Shown: piece after piece, positions 34,801 to 46,900 of the stretch
Layout of the letters: each line of letters starts with the position of its first letter
How positions within the stretch are numbered: the first letter of the stretch is position 1
Assembly: GCA_949775045.1 (NCBI GenBank)
Contig: OX459108.1
Location: 8,187,961 to 8,251,960 of the forward strand
Length of the DNA stretch: 64,000 nt
Direction of reading: 5' to 3'
Source of the DNA: Metridium senile
Lineage: Eukaryota > Cnidaria > Anthozoa > Actiniaria > Metridiidae
Made by a program: the position numbers and the translations under genes
Notes under the pieces: generated by a model
What the model was told of the DNA's origin: nothing
Database searches by the model: none
The model's input: only the letters and a program-made list of their open reading frames with translations

Positions 34801-37800
34801 ATGTCAATGACATGATACTGCAATTGCAGTAAAAATATAAAATACGATTGCGCTTAGCTTTGACAGCCCCTGTCTGAATCAAAGTTAGCGCTATCTAAGG
34901 TAATATATGGCAGTTAACGAACGGTGAAACCGCTAAATATTGGTTCAGCCTGTAAAATTCTGTAATACGATTGTGCTTAGCTTTGACAGCCCCTGCTGAC
35001 TCAAAGTTAGCACTAACTACTGTAACAAGTGTTAACAAAAGGTTGAGTTCAGCCCCTGCGTGAAAACTCGCTCTCAATAAATTAAGATAAGGAGGTGACT
35101 GTTGATGGTCTTATATAGAGTTTAAAAGCCTCGGATTTCCAGCGACCTAGGGCACGAATTTGTGCGTCTGATAGCCCTTGTTCGGCCGCATAACTGGCGG
35201 CACCTATACGAAAACTATGACTTTTATAACGAGCACTATCTAAGCCACAGAAAATCAATGACCGACGGAGTTCCATATTAAACTGTGCCATAGTAATAGG
35301 TTTCAAGTCCAAGGAACAAAACAATGGACCGGGTTGTGATCCCCTCATCTGGCAATAATCTACTACTGCATTTACAGGGCAAACAGAAATGGTACTCTGG
35401 CGGTCAATAACGATAACGTGTGGCGTTTTTGTATTATTGTGCTTATAATTCACGATAGTGATCTTAACTTGCTGTACTTGACCTCCGGATGACACGAACT
35501 GGATGTCCCGAAATTGGAGGACGGTATTTACCGTATTGGCTCCTTTGGTCGCTAGCTCACCGAGGCGAAAAAACCCATAAAAGGCAACAAGATACATAGC
35601 TGAATATAACTTGCGCTGCCAAGCCGAAGAGTTGGTGTGTACCAAGGCATTGACGAGTTCGTGCAGTACTTGACGGGTAATAGGTAGTCTCAAATCACAG
35701 GGTTTGTGGCGTCCTAGCGCTGCAAATAACTTACGAATCAAAAACGATTTAGACGGGTCGGGCAGACCTTTAATTTTGTGAACATACCCAAGAGCTGACA
35801 CATAAGACATAATAGTCGCCGACGCCAGCTTACGGGCGGTCAAATAAGAAATAAACAGCGCTAAACACGACGTGGAGATAGGGAGCTTTGTTGCAGTCCC
35901 GCTATAAAACTTATTCATAAATTGTGAAAATACTGACCACGCGCGTTTGTAGCACTTCTTCGACCCGTCCGTTAAGGACGAGCTAAGGAGTTCTTTGAGG
36001 GTATTGACCAACTCTCCGGCTTCAGGCTCTCTGGTATTATCGTTGGGGTTTCTTCGGCCTCTGGCGTGATTTGCTTGAACTGAGAAACCTGGAAACGTGA
36101 TATTAAATCGGCACGAGTGTTATTAATACCGGGTATGTGTTTCGCTTGAAATATGATGTTGTACTTGAGCGAGGTTAAAACAAGGTCACGGATTAAGACC
36201 ATAACTCCCCGATTCTTAGATGTTTGCTGATTGATGATGTACACCAACGCTGCGTTATCAGTGTAAAACAATACGTTTCTATTTTTCAGCAAAGTATTCC
36301 AAACCCGCAAAGCTACAACTATGGGAAAAAGCTCCAGAATGGTAATGTTTAAAACTTTCCAACTGGCCGGCCATGCACCAAAAAACCATTTATTCGCCAA
36401 TACCGCACCGTAGCCCTTAGAGCCGGCTGCGTCTGTAAATAACGCTATCGGGATATCTGTATGCCAGATATCGTCCCGAAAGAAAGCCCGACCGTTAAAA
36501 TCTGTTAAAAAGCCGAGCCATACCTTCATGTCAAGTTTGGCTTCTGTGTTAAGCTTAATACGATGGTAAGGGCGGCGAACCCCTTTCGTGAGATCAATCA
36601 TTCTACGCAAAAAGGCACGGCCAGGCACTATAACCGAACAAGTAAAATTCAACAGACCTAGTAAAGACTGGAGCTCTTTCAGAGTAACTTTGCGGCGTTT
36701 AAGATACGTATGAAGCAAAGTACGGCATTTGTGTAATTTATCTTCAGGTAGGCGCGCCTCCATTAGTTTGGTGTCAAGGGTAATTCCTGCGAATTGGAGA
36801 ACTGTATTTGGGGACTCTGTTTTCTCACCAGCAATTGGCACCCCTACAAATGCGCATAACCGTAAAAAATTATCGAGATCGGCTTGGCATTTGTCCTCCT
36901 TATCCGCGATGAAAAGAAAGTCATCTAAGATATGCACAACACCGGACGCGCCAAGGTTGTTAACAGATAACCACTCAAGTGCCGTACTGAAAGCTTCAAA
37001 AATAGCGCAAGAGGAAGAACAGCCCATTGGCAAACAGCGATCAAAGAAATACGAGTTATCTATTTTCATGCCCAACAACTCTTGGTCATCAGGATGAACT
37101 GGGATAATGCGAAATGCAGATTTGATATCTGTTTTAGCCATGAAGCTGCCCTCCCCGGCCTGCTTAATAAGAGTAATCGCATCACTGATAGATGCATACT
37201 TAACCGAAGACTGATGTTCGGGAATAAAGTCGTTGATCGAGGAGCCGTTAGGATAGGACAAATGGTGTATTATTCTAAACTCTCCGGGGTTCTTTTTAGG
37301 AACTACGCCCAAAGGTGAACAATGCAACTGTTTAAAAGGAGGCTTATTGAAAGGACCTGCTATCCTACCGGCTTCTCTTTCCTTATCTAATTTATTTTTT
37401 AAGATATCTGGTTGATCTAAAGCGCTTTTAAGGTTAATGCAATCAATTGCACGCCTTTCACCTAGGAAGCCAATGCGAAAACCTTGTGAAAACCCGTCCG
37501 TTAAAAAGGATTTGAGACATGGATCGTAATGCTCTAACAAATACTCAAGCCGTTTTACCTTTACCGGTGTTACTGGTGGGTGGTACATTTGCGTTAGCTC
37601 GGCTGTTTTGTGAGTTTTGTGAGGTACTAGTACATTGGCTCCCTGGGTGTTTTTCGCCGCATTTATAGCACACGTGCTGATACTGACATCCCTTGCAAGC
37701 TTTTCCCCCTTGAAAGGGCCAGCATGTACCCTTGGGAAAGGATTCTGTGGGACGTGCTTTCCCAAAGACCCTCCCGGAATTTGTTTGGGGTTTGTTAGGG

Positions 37801-40800
37801 GCACGAAAAGTAGAGCTTGTGGCGGATTTCAGCCATAACTCCCAATGAATCCCATCCCAGGGGTACACCTCTGGATTTGATTGCCGCAAATAACGAAATT
37901 GTTCGTCATAAAACACCCAGTCGCCTGGCTTAGCGGCCAAATCACGAATAATTTCCGCGTATTTCATTAGGCTAGGCGTGGCAAGAGGCCACTTAACTGC
38001 ATAAAGCGCGCAAAAAGTATGGAATGCCGTGACCCACTGATTAATGCTGTTGATCTTTTTTGTCGTTTGAGTGGGTTCAAGGGCCAATTTGGTTTGAGTG
38101 GAGTTTGTGGACGGGTACAAGGAGATGGAGAATTTTTCCTGTGTTGTCGATGTCACGAGGAGTGCCCCAAAATCCACATATTCGTCGGCCCATATCTTCG
38201 CTTTTAATTTCGCAGACACGCGACTTCCTAGGGGCACCGCGATACTTTTATATGTAGATGAAGGTACCTGCGGCGACATACCTGGCTCGATGTCAATTTC
38301 TCCTATGTGGTCGTCGAGAACTCCGGCTACAGCAGTGTCGGTCGCTGTTGCTGGCTCCTTGTCCGTTAACGCCTCTTTGACAGCCTGGGCCACTGTAACC
38401 GCTAGCGTGGCGGACAGCGCTTGGACGTCGACAAGCATGCTGGCATTGCTGGAGCCTGCGGTGCTTGTGCTTGTGCTGGCGCTAGTGCTGGCCCTGGTGT
38501 TGGTAGAGCTGCGAGTAGAGGCAGACGGTTGTTGTGTTCGTTGACGTTTCCTTGGTGGCATGGCTTAACAAGATAAGAGCTATACTTAAGTGTTATAAAC
38601 TAAAATTATGTAGCTAACATGTGAGCTACATAGCAGTCAAGCAATAATGGATCAAGTACGCAATTCTATCGTGGCCAATGTGAAGTGAGAATCTCCCCCA
38701 TAATGCAAAATGGAATGCTAACAATGAAACCCAGCGCATTGTGGTCACACCCACGAAGGGTGGCCGGATATTGGTTTGCACGCCTTTACGGGCCATGTTT
38801 GCATTAAAATAATACGAAAGCCATAAACATAATTAACCCACGTAGGGGTAATGCATAAAACCCACGTAGAGGCAATGCAAAAGTGGCAGTCAAATAAACA
38901 TTACGCAGCACTTAAACAGGCAACGAATAACACGTAGACATACCAACATAAAAGGCTTGGTATATAATAAAAAGCATTAGGTGAGATCTCAACATCAAAC
39001 AAACGCAAATGCAGTACTTTTAAATCAAATGCAAAGACCGCTGTATAGCTCCCCTGTAGCTACGATAAAGTTTTCTCTGCCCACTATCATTTAGGTGAAC
39101 CCCATCATTATGATATATATTCTCGCGTGAATTCCAGAACCCCCTATGTTTCCAAAAGTAAACATATGGAAGGTGTTCGAGAAACACTTGAGAGTATTTG
39201 TTAAGGGCAGCTACACTATCGTTAAACTCTGCGGCTGAATTACGCCTGAGTGTTTGACAGACGACGACCACTCTCACATGGTATACGTCATGCAAAACGC
39301 GTGCGAAATCCTCCAGATCGGAACCGACACGCAGAGGAGAAGAGCTGGATAGGTCATTTGTTCCAAGCTGTAATAAAACTATATGTGGACGAAAAGTTCG
39401 TACCACATGCATATCATGCTGCTTGGTTTTACTGATCATTCGACCTCCAACTCCAAACCATCGTACAATGACCGGCTCCGATAGGTGAAGGTTCTCACTT
39501 AACTCTGACCCCTTATGGCGTGATATAAAATGCCTCAAGCGACGTACAAACGAATGCCCGAGAATTAATATACGCTTTGGGTCATCAGACATATTACTCA
39601 TAACTGAATAACTACAATAACTAAATGGCTAAATTATCTTGCCTGTTGTGAGAGAAGGTTCTTTGAAGTTAAAGTTTTCTTTGGAGTTGATGTTCTCTTG
39701 TAGAATGTTCAAATCAAAGAGGGCGAAAGTATGTTCGCAGAAGATGATATAGTCCCAAGCGTCACCGCCCTTAGCTTATGATTGGCTAATCTAAATTTAT
39801 ACCGGTAACGGCTAATCACGCAACCCATCCTTAACGGATATGTGGCTTCGTGGTTGAGAAAGTATTAAACATGACTCGAGATAAAATGACATTATACTTT
39901 GCGGCATAATGTTTGTTTTATGATAATGATAAAAACTATAACCATATAACCATGATGATGATGATGATGATGATAACAATGATATCTATATAACCATTTA
40001 TGATAATGATGATAACTATAACCATATAACCATGATGATGATGATGATGATGATAACAATGATAACTATATAACCATTTATGATAATGATGATAACTATA
40101 ACCATATAACCATGATGATGATGATGATGATGATAACAATGATAACTATATAACCATTTATGATAATGATGATAACTATAACCATATAACCATGATGATG
40201 ATGATGATGATGATAACAATGATATCTATATAACCATTTATGATAATGATGATAACTATAACCATATAACCATGATGATGATGATGATGATGAAAACAAT
40301 GATATCTATATAACCATTTATGATAATGATGAATACTATAACCATATAACCATGATGATGATGATGATGATGATAACAATGATATCTATATAACCATTTA
40401 TGATAATGATGAATACTATAACCATATAACCATGATGATGATGATGATGATGAAAACAATGATATCTATATAACCATTTATGATAATGATGAATACTATA
40501 ACCATATAACCATGATGATGATGATGATTATGATAACAATGATATCTATATAACCATTTATGATAATGATGAATACTATAACCATATAACCATGATGATG
40601 ATGATGATGATGATAACAATGATATCTATATAACCATTTATGATAATGATGATAACTATAACCATATAACCATGATGATGATGATGATGATGATAACAAT
40701 GATATCTATATAACCATTTATGATAATGATGATAACTATAACCATATAACCATGATGATGATGATGATGATGAAAACAATGATATCTATATAACCATTTA

Positions 40801-43800
40801 TGATAATGATGATAACTATAACCATATAACCATGATGATGATGATGATTATGATAACAATGATATCTATATAACCATTTAAGATAATGATGATAACTATA
40901 AACCATATAACCATGATGATGATGATGATTATGATAACAATGATATCTATATAACCATTTATGATAATGATGATAACTATAACCATATAACCATGATGAT
41001 GATGATGATTATGATAACAATGATATCTATATAACCATTTATGATAATGATGATAACTATAACCATATAACCATGATGATGATGATGATGATGATGAAAA
41101 CAATGATATCTATATAACCATTTATGATAATGATGATAACTATAACCATATAACCATGATGATGATGATGATGATGATGATAACAATGATATCTATATAA
41201 CCATTTATGATAATGATGATAACTATAACCATATAACCATGATGATGATGATGATTATGATAACAATGATATCTATATAACCATTTATGATAATGATGAT
41301 AACTATAACCATATAACCATGATGATGATGATGATTATGATAACAATGATATCTATATAACCATTTATGATAATGATGATAACTATATCCATATAACCAT
41401 GATGATGATGATGATGATGATAACAATGATATCTATATAACCATTTATGATAATGATGATAACTATAACCATATAACCATGATGATGATGATGATAACAA
41501 TGATATCTATATAACCATTTATGATAATGATGATAACTATAACCATATAACCATGATGATAATGGTGGTGATGATGATGATATTAAGAATATAACCATTA
41601 TGATAATGATGATAACTACAACAATGTTAAAATTAAAAGGATACTTAATCAATTGTCTCACGATTGAGGTCATTGGTAGAAATACCGCGACGTTTCGACT
41701 GCAATCTGCTAGTCTTAATCAGGCGATAGTGTAGACTGGATGATGGTTGTCTTATATACTGTTCGTCGGATTATCGGCGCTGTGATTGGCCGACGCGTGA
41801 TGTCCCAGCATGCTTCTTGATTGTTGGCATCCACGCTTCCGGTAGATCGATGCCGCATAAATAGAACAACAGAAAGAACAACAGACTCACAGATCCTTAG
41901 CTGTACTACCTTTCGTAGATGGAGTATCTCAGAGTCTAAGCCGTTGCCTTCAACATCATGGCATTCGCACAGTCTTTAGATCTGATACGACTCTACGCAA
42001 ACACTTGGTAAGACCGAAAGACCCAATACCATTTGAAAGGAAAGACAGCGTAGTCTACAGGATTCCATGCGGTGAATGCGACAAAGTTTACATCGGAGAA
42101 ACCGGAAGACCCGTGAAAGAAAGACTGAAAGAACACCAAAGAGATGTAAGACTGGCCCGTACCGAGACCTCAGCCGTAGCCGAACATGCCCACAAGACCG
42201 GACACAAACTGAGCTGGAAAGACGTCAAATACATCGACCAAGACGTACATTGGCACACACGCAGAGTCAAGAAGGCCATTCAGATCCGACTACACCCTAA
42301 TAACATCAATAGGGATTACGGCATCGATCTACCGGAAGCGTGGATGCCAACAATCAAGAAGCATGCTGGGACATCACGCGTCAGCCAATCACAGCGCCGA
42401 TAATCCGACGAACAGTATATAAGACAACCATCATCCAGTCTACACCATCGCCTGATGAAGACTAGCAGATTGCAGTCGAAACGTCGCGGTATTTCTACCA
42501 ATGACCTCAATCGTGAGACAATTGATTAAGTATGCTTTTAATTTCACATTCCACGATGAATAACCTATTTCCTTCTATAACAATGTTTTTTGGATGCATA
42601 TATTGTTTCAACTACGTTTGTCCGAAAGCTTGGTCGTTTTTGTTTAATTAAAACGTAGTTGAAACAATATATGCATCCAAAATGTCAAAACCTACGTACC
42701 AAGAAACGATTGGTATAACAATGTTGTTTAAATATATAGCAATAATAATGATAAATGATGTTCATGTTCGTCTAGATGGAAAGAGCTGTTCCTATACCGG
42801 GGGAATGGTAGTCCAAACCCAATGACAGCACTCATCCAGAGCTTTCCTGAAGCAGCCGAAGCCATCATGGATCGATGCGTACAGCGGTCTACCAAAACAA
42901 AAGGCAAATCAAGTCACGTGGAAATAACCTACAACTTCTACTACGTCGACCCAGGCCCTAACGATGTAAGTGGGCCTGGAGGAGTACGGTACCTTGGTCT
43001 ACTAGACATGGTGAACTATAAGCGACAAGACCTACTTACCCATCCCCTGGCGAGGAGATTATTGTTGCTAAAGTGGAATCACTTTGGAAGAGTCATATAC
43101 GGTTTTAACTTCTTGCTTTACGCTGCATTTCTGACCTGCCTGACATTGTTTATATGGAAGCAGCGACAAGACTTTTATCTGAACGATATCTATAAAACCA
43201 ACGGGACTGAGCGTAGTAATCAGATTCGTTTCAAGAGTGATTCCAGCATGTTTTTTCCGACCCTCATCATGATATTTTCATCGTTCCATCTCTTAAAGGA
43301 GATCTATCAGATCTATTTGTTACGGTTTCGTTATTTCCTGGATCTGGCTAATTTCCTGGAATGGGGGCTGTACCTGACCTCCATTGCCTTTGTTGCGCCG
43401 TTTGTACTTCACATGACTGATTTACACAGCCAGGCTAAGGTAAGTACTTGTAGCACAAATAATCATCTCAACAAGGCAGAGAAACAGACGATCTCCAAAC
43501 ATAGACAGACGGACAAACACACTGGCAGCTCGACTATCCATTGATTGTCAATAACAGACAAAGATAGACCGACAGACAAAGACAGACAGACAGACAGACA
43601 GACGAAGACAGACAGACGAAGACAGACAGACAAAGACAGACAGACAAACAAAGACAGACAGACAAAGACAGACAGACAGACAAAGACAGACAAAGACAGA
43701 CAGACAAAGACAGACAAAGACAAAGACAGACAGACAGACAAAGACAGACAGACAGACAGACAAAGACAGACAGAAAAAACGACAGACACAGACAGACAGA

Positions 43801-43917
43801 AAAAACGACAGACACAGACAGACAGACAAAGACACACAGATAGACCTACATAGCGAGTCAAACAAAGACAGATAGACAAACAAACAGGCAAAGACAGACA
43901 AAGATAGACTCACATAC

Positions 43918-43951
<34 letters not shown>

Positions 43952-46900
43952 AATGGAAGATTATTCATTTGCAAAGGAATAACTGTTGGGAGTTTCAGGA
44001 AAGCTAGCCTAGTTTTACAAGGCTAGCTTTCCTGAAACTCCCAACAGTTATTCCTTTGGATATCAGATATCTCCTTAATTCATAAACGCTGCAATTTACA
44101 ATAATCTTGAATGACTAATCTTCCATTTCTTTTGATTTTACACTTGTTTAGATGATTGTTGATTTGACTTTTGTCCTAGCTTTCGTTTGAACCAATCACA
44201 AAGCGACATTTATACCACGTGACCTGTATGCAAATTAGCCGCCTTTTTAGTAAGAAAAGGTGGATTCATATGTATTTGTTTGTTTACAGATTTTCTGGCA
44301 GATTGGTGCTGTGTCGGTGTTTTTAGGATTTTCTAACTTGATCCTTTTCATGCGAGTGCTGGCCCATGTTGGTCTGTATGTGACCATGTACCTGGAAGTC
44401 TTTAAAACACTGCTCAAAGTATTCTCTCTCTTCTTGATTTTTATCATTAACTTTTCAGTTGTGTTCCTCATTTTATTCAAAGAGCAGGTAAGGCTATTAA
44501 TATGCATAGTGGAACCATTTTACTGCTGTTTTTCATCAACCTCTTCCCCAGGCTCTCCCGTGCTTCATAATGTCCTCATTCTCTCTCGGCCAAAACTTCA
44601 CTCGTTTCCTTGGAGCTTTCACGTAAAAGTAGGGACTGTTTTACAGTCTAAAACATCGATTAACAATAATATTGGTGGCAATAAAAAATAAAACATTTCA
44701 CGAATCATATGCAAAAGACCGGCAAGCTTCACTTTGACTTAATAAAACAAAAGCACCATGAGTCAGTCAGAGCGAGGCTTGTCGGGCAGTAGTCCCTTTC
44801 ACATTCTTTTCGCTTTTGCATCGAAGCGAGACAAACTGTTAGCTTGCAATGATACATACATTTTTTAACACCTTGGACAATAGAAATTTTTCAGAGTTAT
44901 CGTCGATCAACCTCAGCCTCGAAAGCGTGTAATATATTCTTTAGAATTGGACAAGCTACAGCTTGCTATAATTGATAAATTCCACGGACTGTAGTCAAAT
45001 GCTAAAGAATATATTACACGCTATCGAGGCTGAGTTTAATCGATTGTTGTTGTGTCACTATCATTGCAAAAGGCTCACCCCGTTCGTCTCGTTTCGAGTA
45101 AAGCCACGGCTACTTTTTTCAAAATGGCGCAGGAAACTGTGAAAGAAATTTTGCGTATATGATTAGCTGGTTCGTGCAAAAGGTCTTTTTAATTCCTTGT
45201 CCTTTTCAGCCTGCTTTCAGCAGTTTCGTCAAGTCTGTTATCAAGACAACAGTAATGACAATTGGTGAGATCGATTATGGGACTATGTTAGTACAAGGAC
45301 TGACAAGTAAAGACCCTGACACCGGGGTAGACTACGTGCCATTCCAAACACTCTCCTTTGTGTTTTTCTACATATTCTTGCTAGCGATGCCGATTGTCTT
45401 AATGAATTTGCTCGTAAGTGAAAGCTAACAGTTTTTAACAATGCATATTGTGATTTAGGGGATATCATTCTTGGGGAGGGGAGGGGCTGTTTGCACCTGC
45501 CTTAAGTATACAGGTAGGATGGGTAGTTTTAGTAGGATTTTAAGGAGAAAAGCGACAGCATACGACAAGACGCAACATAAAGCAACAGCATACGACAAGG
45601 TGCAACATAAAGCGAAAATATTCGACAAGACGCAACATTAAGTGACAACATTCGACAAGACGCAACATAAAGCGATTGAATTATCTATCGATCTTAGATT
45701 GGTCTCGCCGTGGATGACATCGATGCCATTCAACAATCTGCCTTCTTGAGTAACAAGAAAATGAGGATCGATTTTGTCTCGGATGTCGAAAGAAGATTTC
45801 CAAGGTTTATAATAGACAGGCTGTACAAACGAGAAATCACCGTCCGGCTGAACACCAGACGAAAAAGAAGATTATTTGGGTAAAGTCAATGAAAACAACG
45901 CCTAGTAACTATGAACACCATCACCATCTTTATTATCATCACCATCTTTATTATCATAACCATCTTTATTATCATCACCATCTTTATTATCACCATTATT
46001 ATCATCATTGTCATTATAATATTTAGATATCATCATCAGTTATGATGATCATCATCATCATTATCGACATCATTATTATTCTCATCATCATCATTATCAT
46101 ATATAAGAATCATCATCACGGCAACAACATGATCATCATCACCATCTTTATTATCATCACCATCTTTATTATCATAACCATCTTTATTATCATAACCATC
46201 TTTATTATCATAACCATCTTTATTATCATAACCATCTTTATTATCATAACCATCTTTATTATCATAACCATCTTTATTATCATAACCATCTTTATTATCA
46301 TAACCATCTTTATTATCATCACCATCTTTATTATCATAACCATCTTTATTATCATAACCATCTTTATTATCATAACCATCTTTATTATCATCACCATCTT
46401 TATTATCATCACCATCTTTATTATCATCATCATCTTTATTATCATCACCATCTTTATTATCATCATCATCTTTATTATCATCATCATCTTTATTATCATC
46501 ACCATCTTTATTATCATCATCATCTTTATTATCATCAATATCTTTATTATCATCACCATCTTTATTATCATCACCATCTTTATTATCATCACCATCTTTA
46601 TTATCATCACACTCTTTGTTATCATCACCATCTTTATTATCATCACCATCTTTATTATCATCAATATCTTTATTATCATCACCATCTTTATTATCATCAC
46701 CATCTTTATTATCATCACCATCTTTATTATCATCACCATCTTTATTATCATCACCATCTTTATTATCATCACACTCTTTGTTATCATCACCATCTTTATT
46801 ATCATCACCATCTTTATTATCATCAATATCTTTATTATCATCACCATCTTTATTATCATCACCATCTTTATTATCATCACCATCTTTATTATCATCACAC

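Larger units (their letters stand above)
33984..39918 (-). mobile_element. complete Ngaro-like retrotransposon with split direct repeats and SGNH hydrolase
   Basis: About 5.93 kb, minus-strand coding, inserted inside the 80-bp array. In coding order: A1 (39919-39673), SGNH hydrolase, gag, RT-RNase H, tyrosine recombinase, B1 (34693-34491), A2 (34494-34244), a 57-bp spacer, B2 (34186-33984). This A1-ORFs-B1A2-B2 plan is the split-direct-repeat structure of Ngaro/PAT elements. All four frames are open. Register of the interrupted array shows a net insertion of 5,934 bp and no target duplication. Confidence 0.93.
41629..42543 (+). mobile_element. Penelope-like retroelement remnant with inverted terminal copies
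   Basis: A C-terminal coding fragment with a GIY-YIG endonuclease lies between inverted repeats 41629-41855 and 42319-42543 (about 226 bp each). The right repeat overlaps the end of the ORF and carries a hammerhead motif. The left repeat is its inverted copy. Penelope elements commonly show such pLTR arrangements. The reverse transcriptase is missing, so this is a truncated copy. Confidence 0.85.

Noticed and set aside
28841..41585. Regularly spaced repeats suggesting a CRISPR array
   Set aside because: Units are contiguous 80-bp tandem copies without unique spacers, in an intron of an animal gene.
43463..43949. Cys/Leu/Ser/Val-rich frames of 93-142 codons
   Set aside because: Translations of the ACAG microsatellite.
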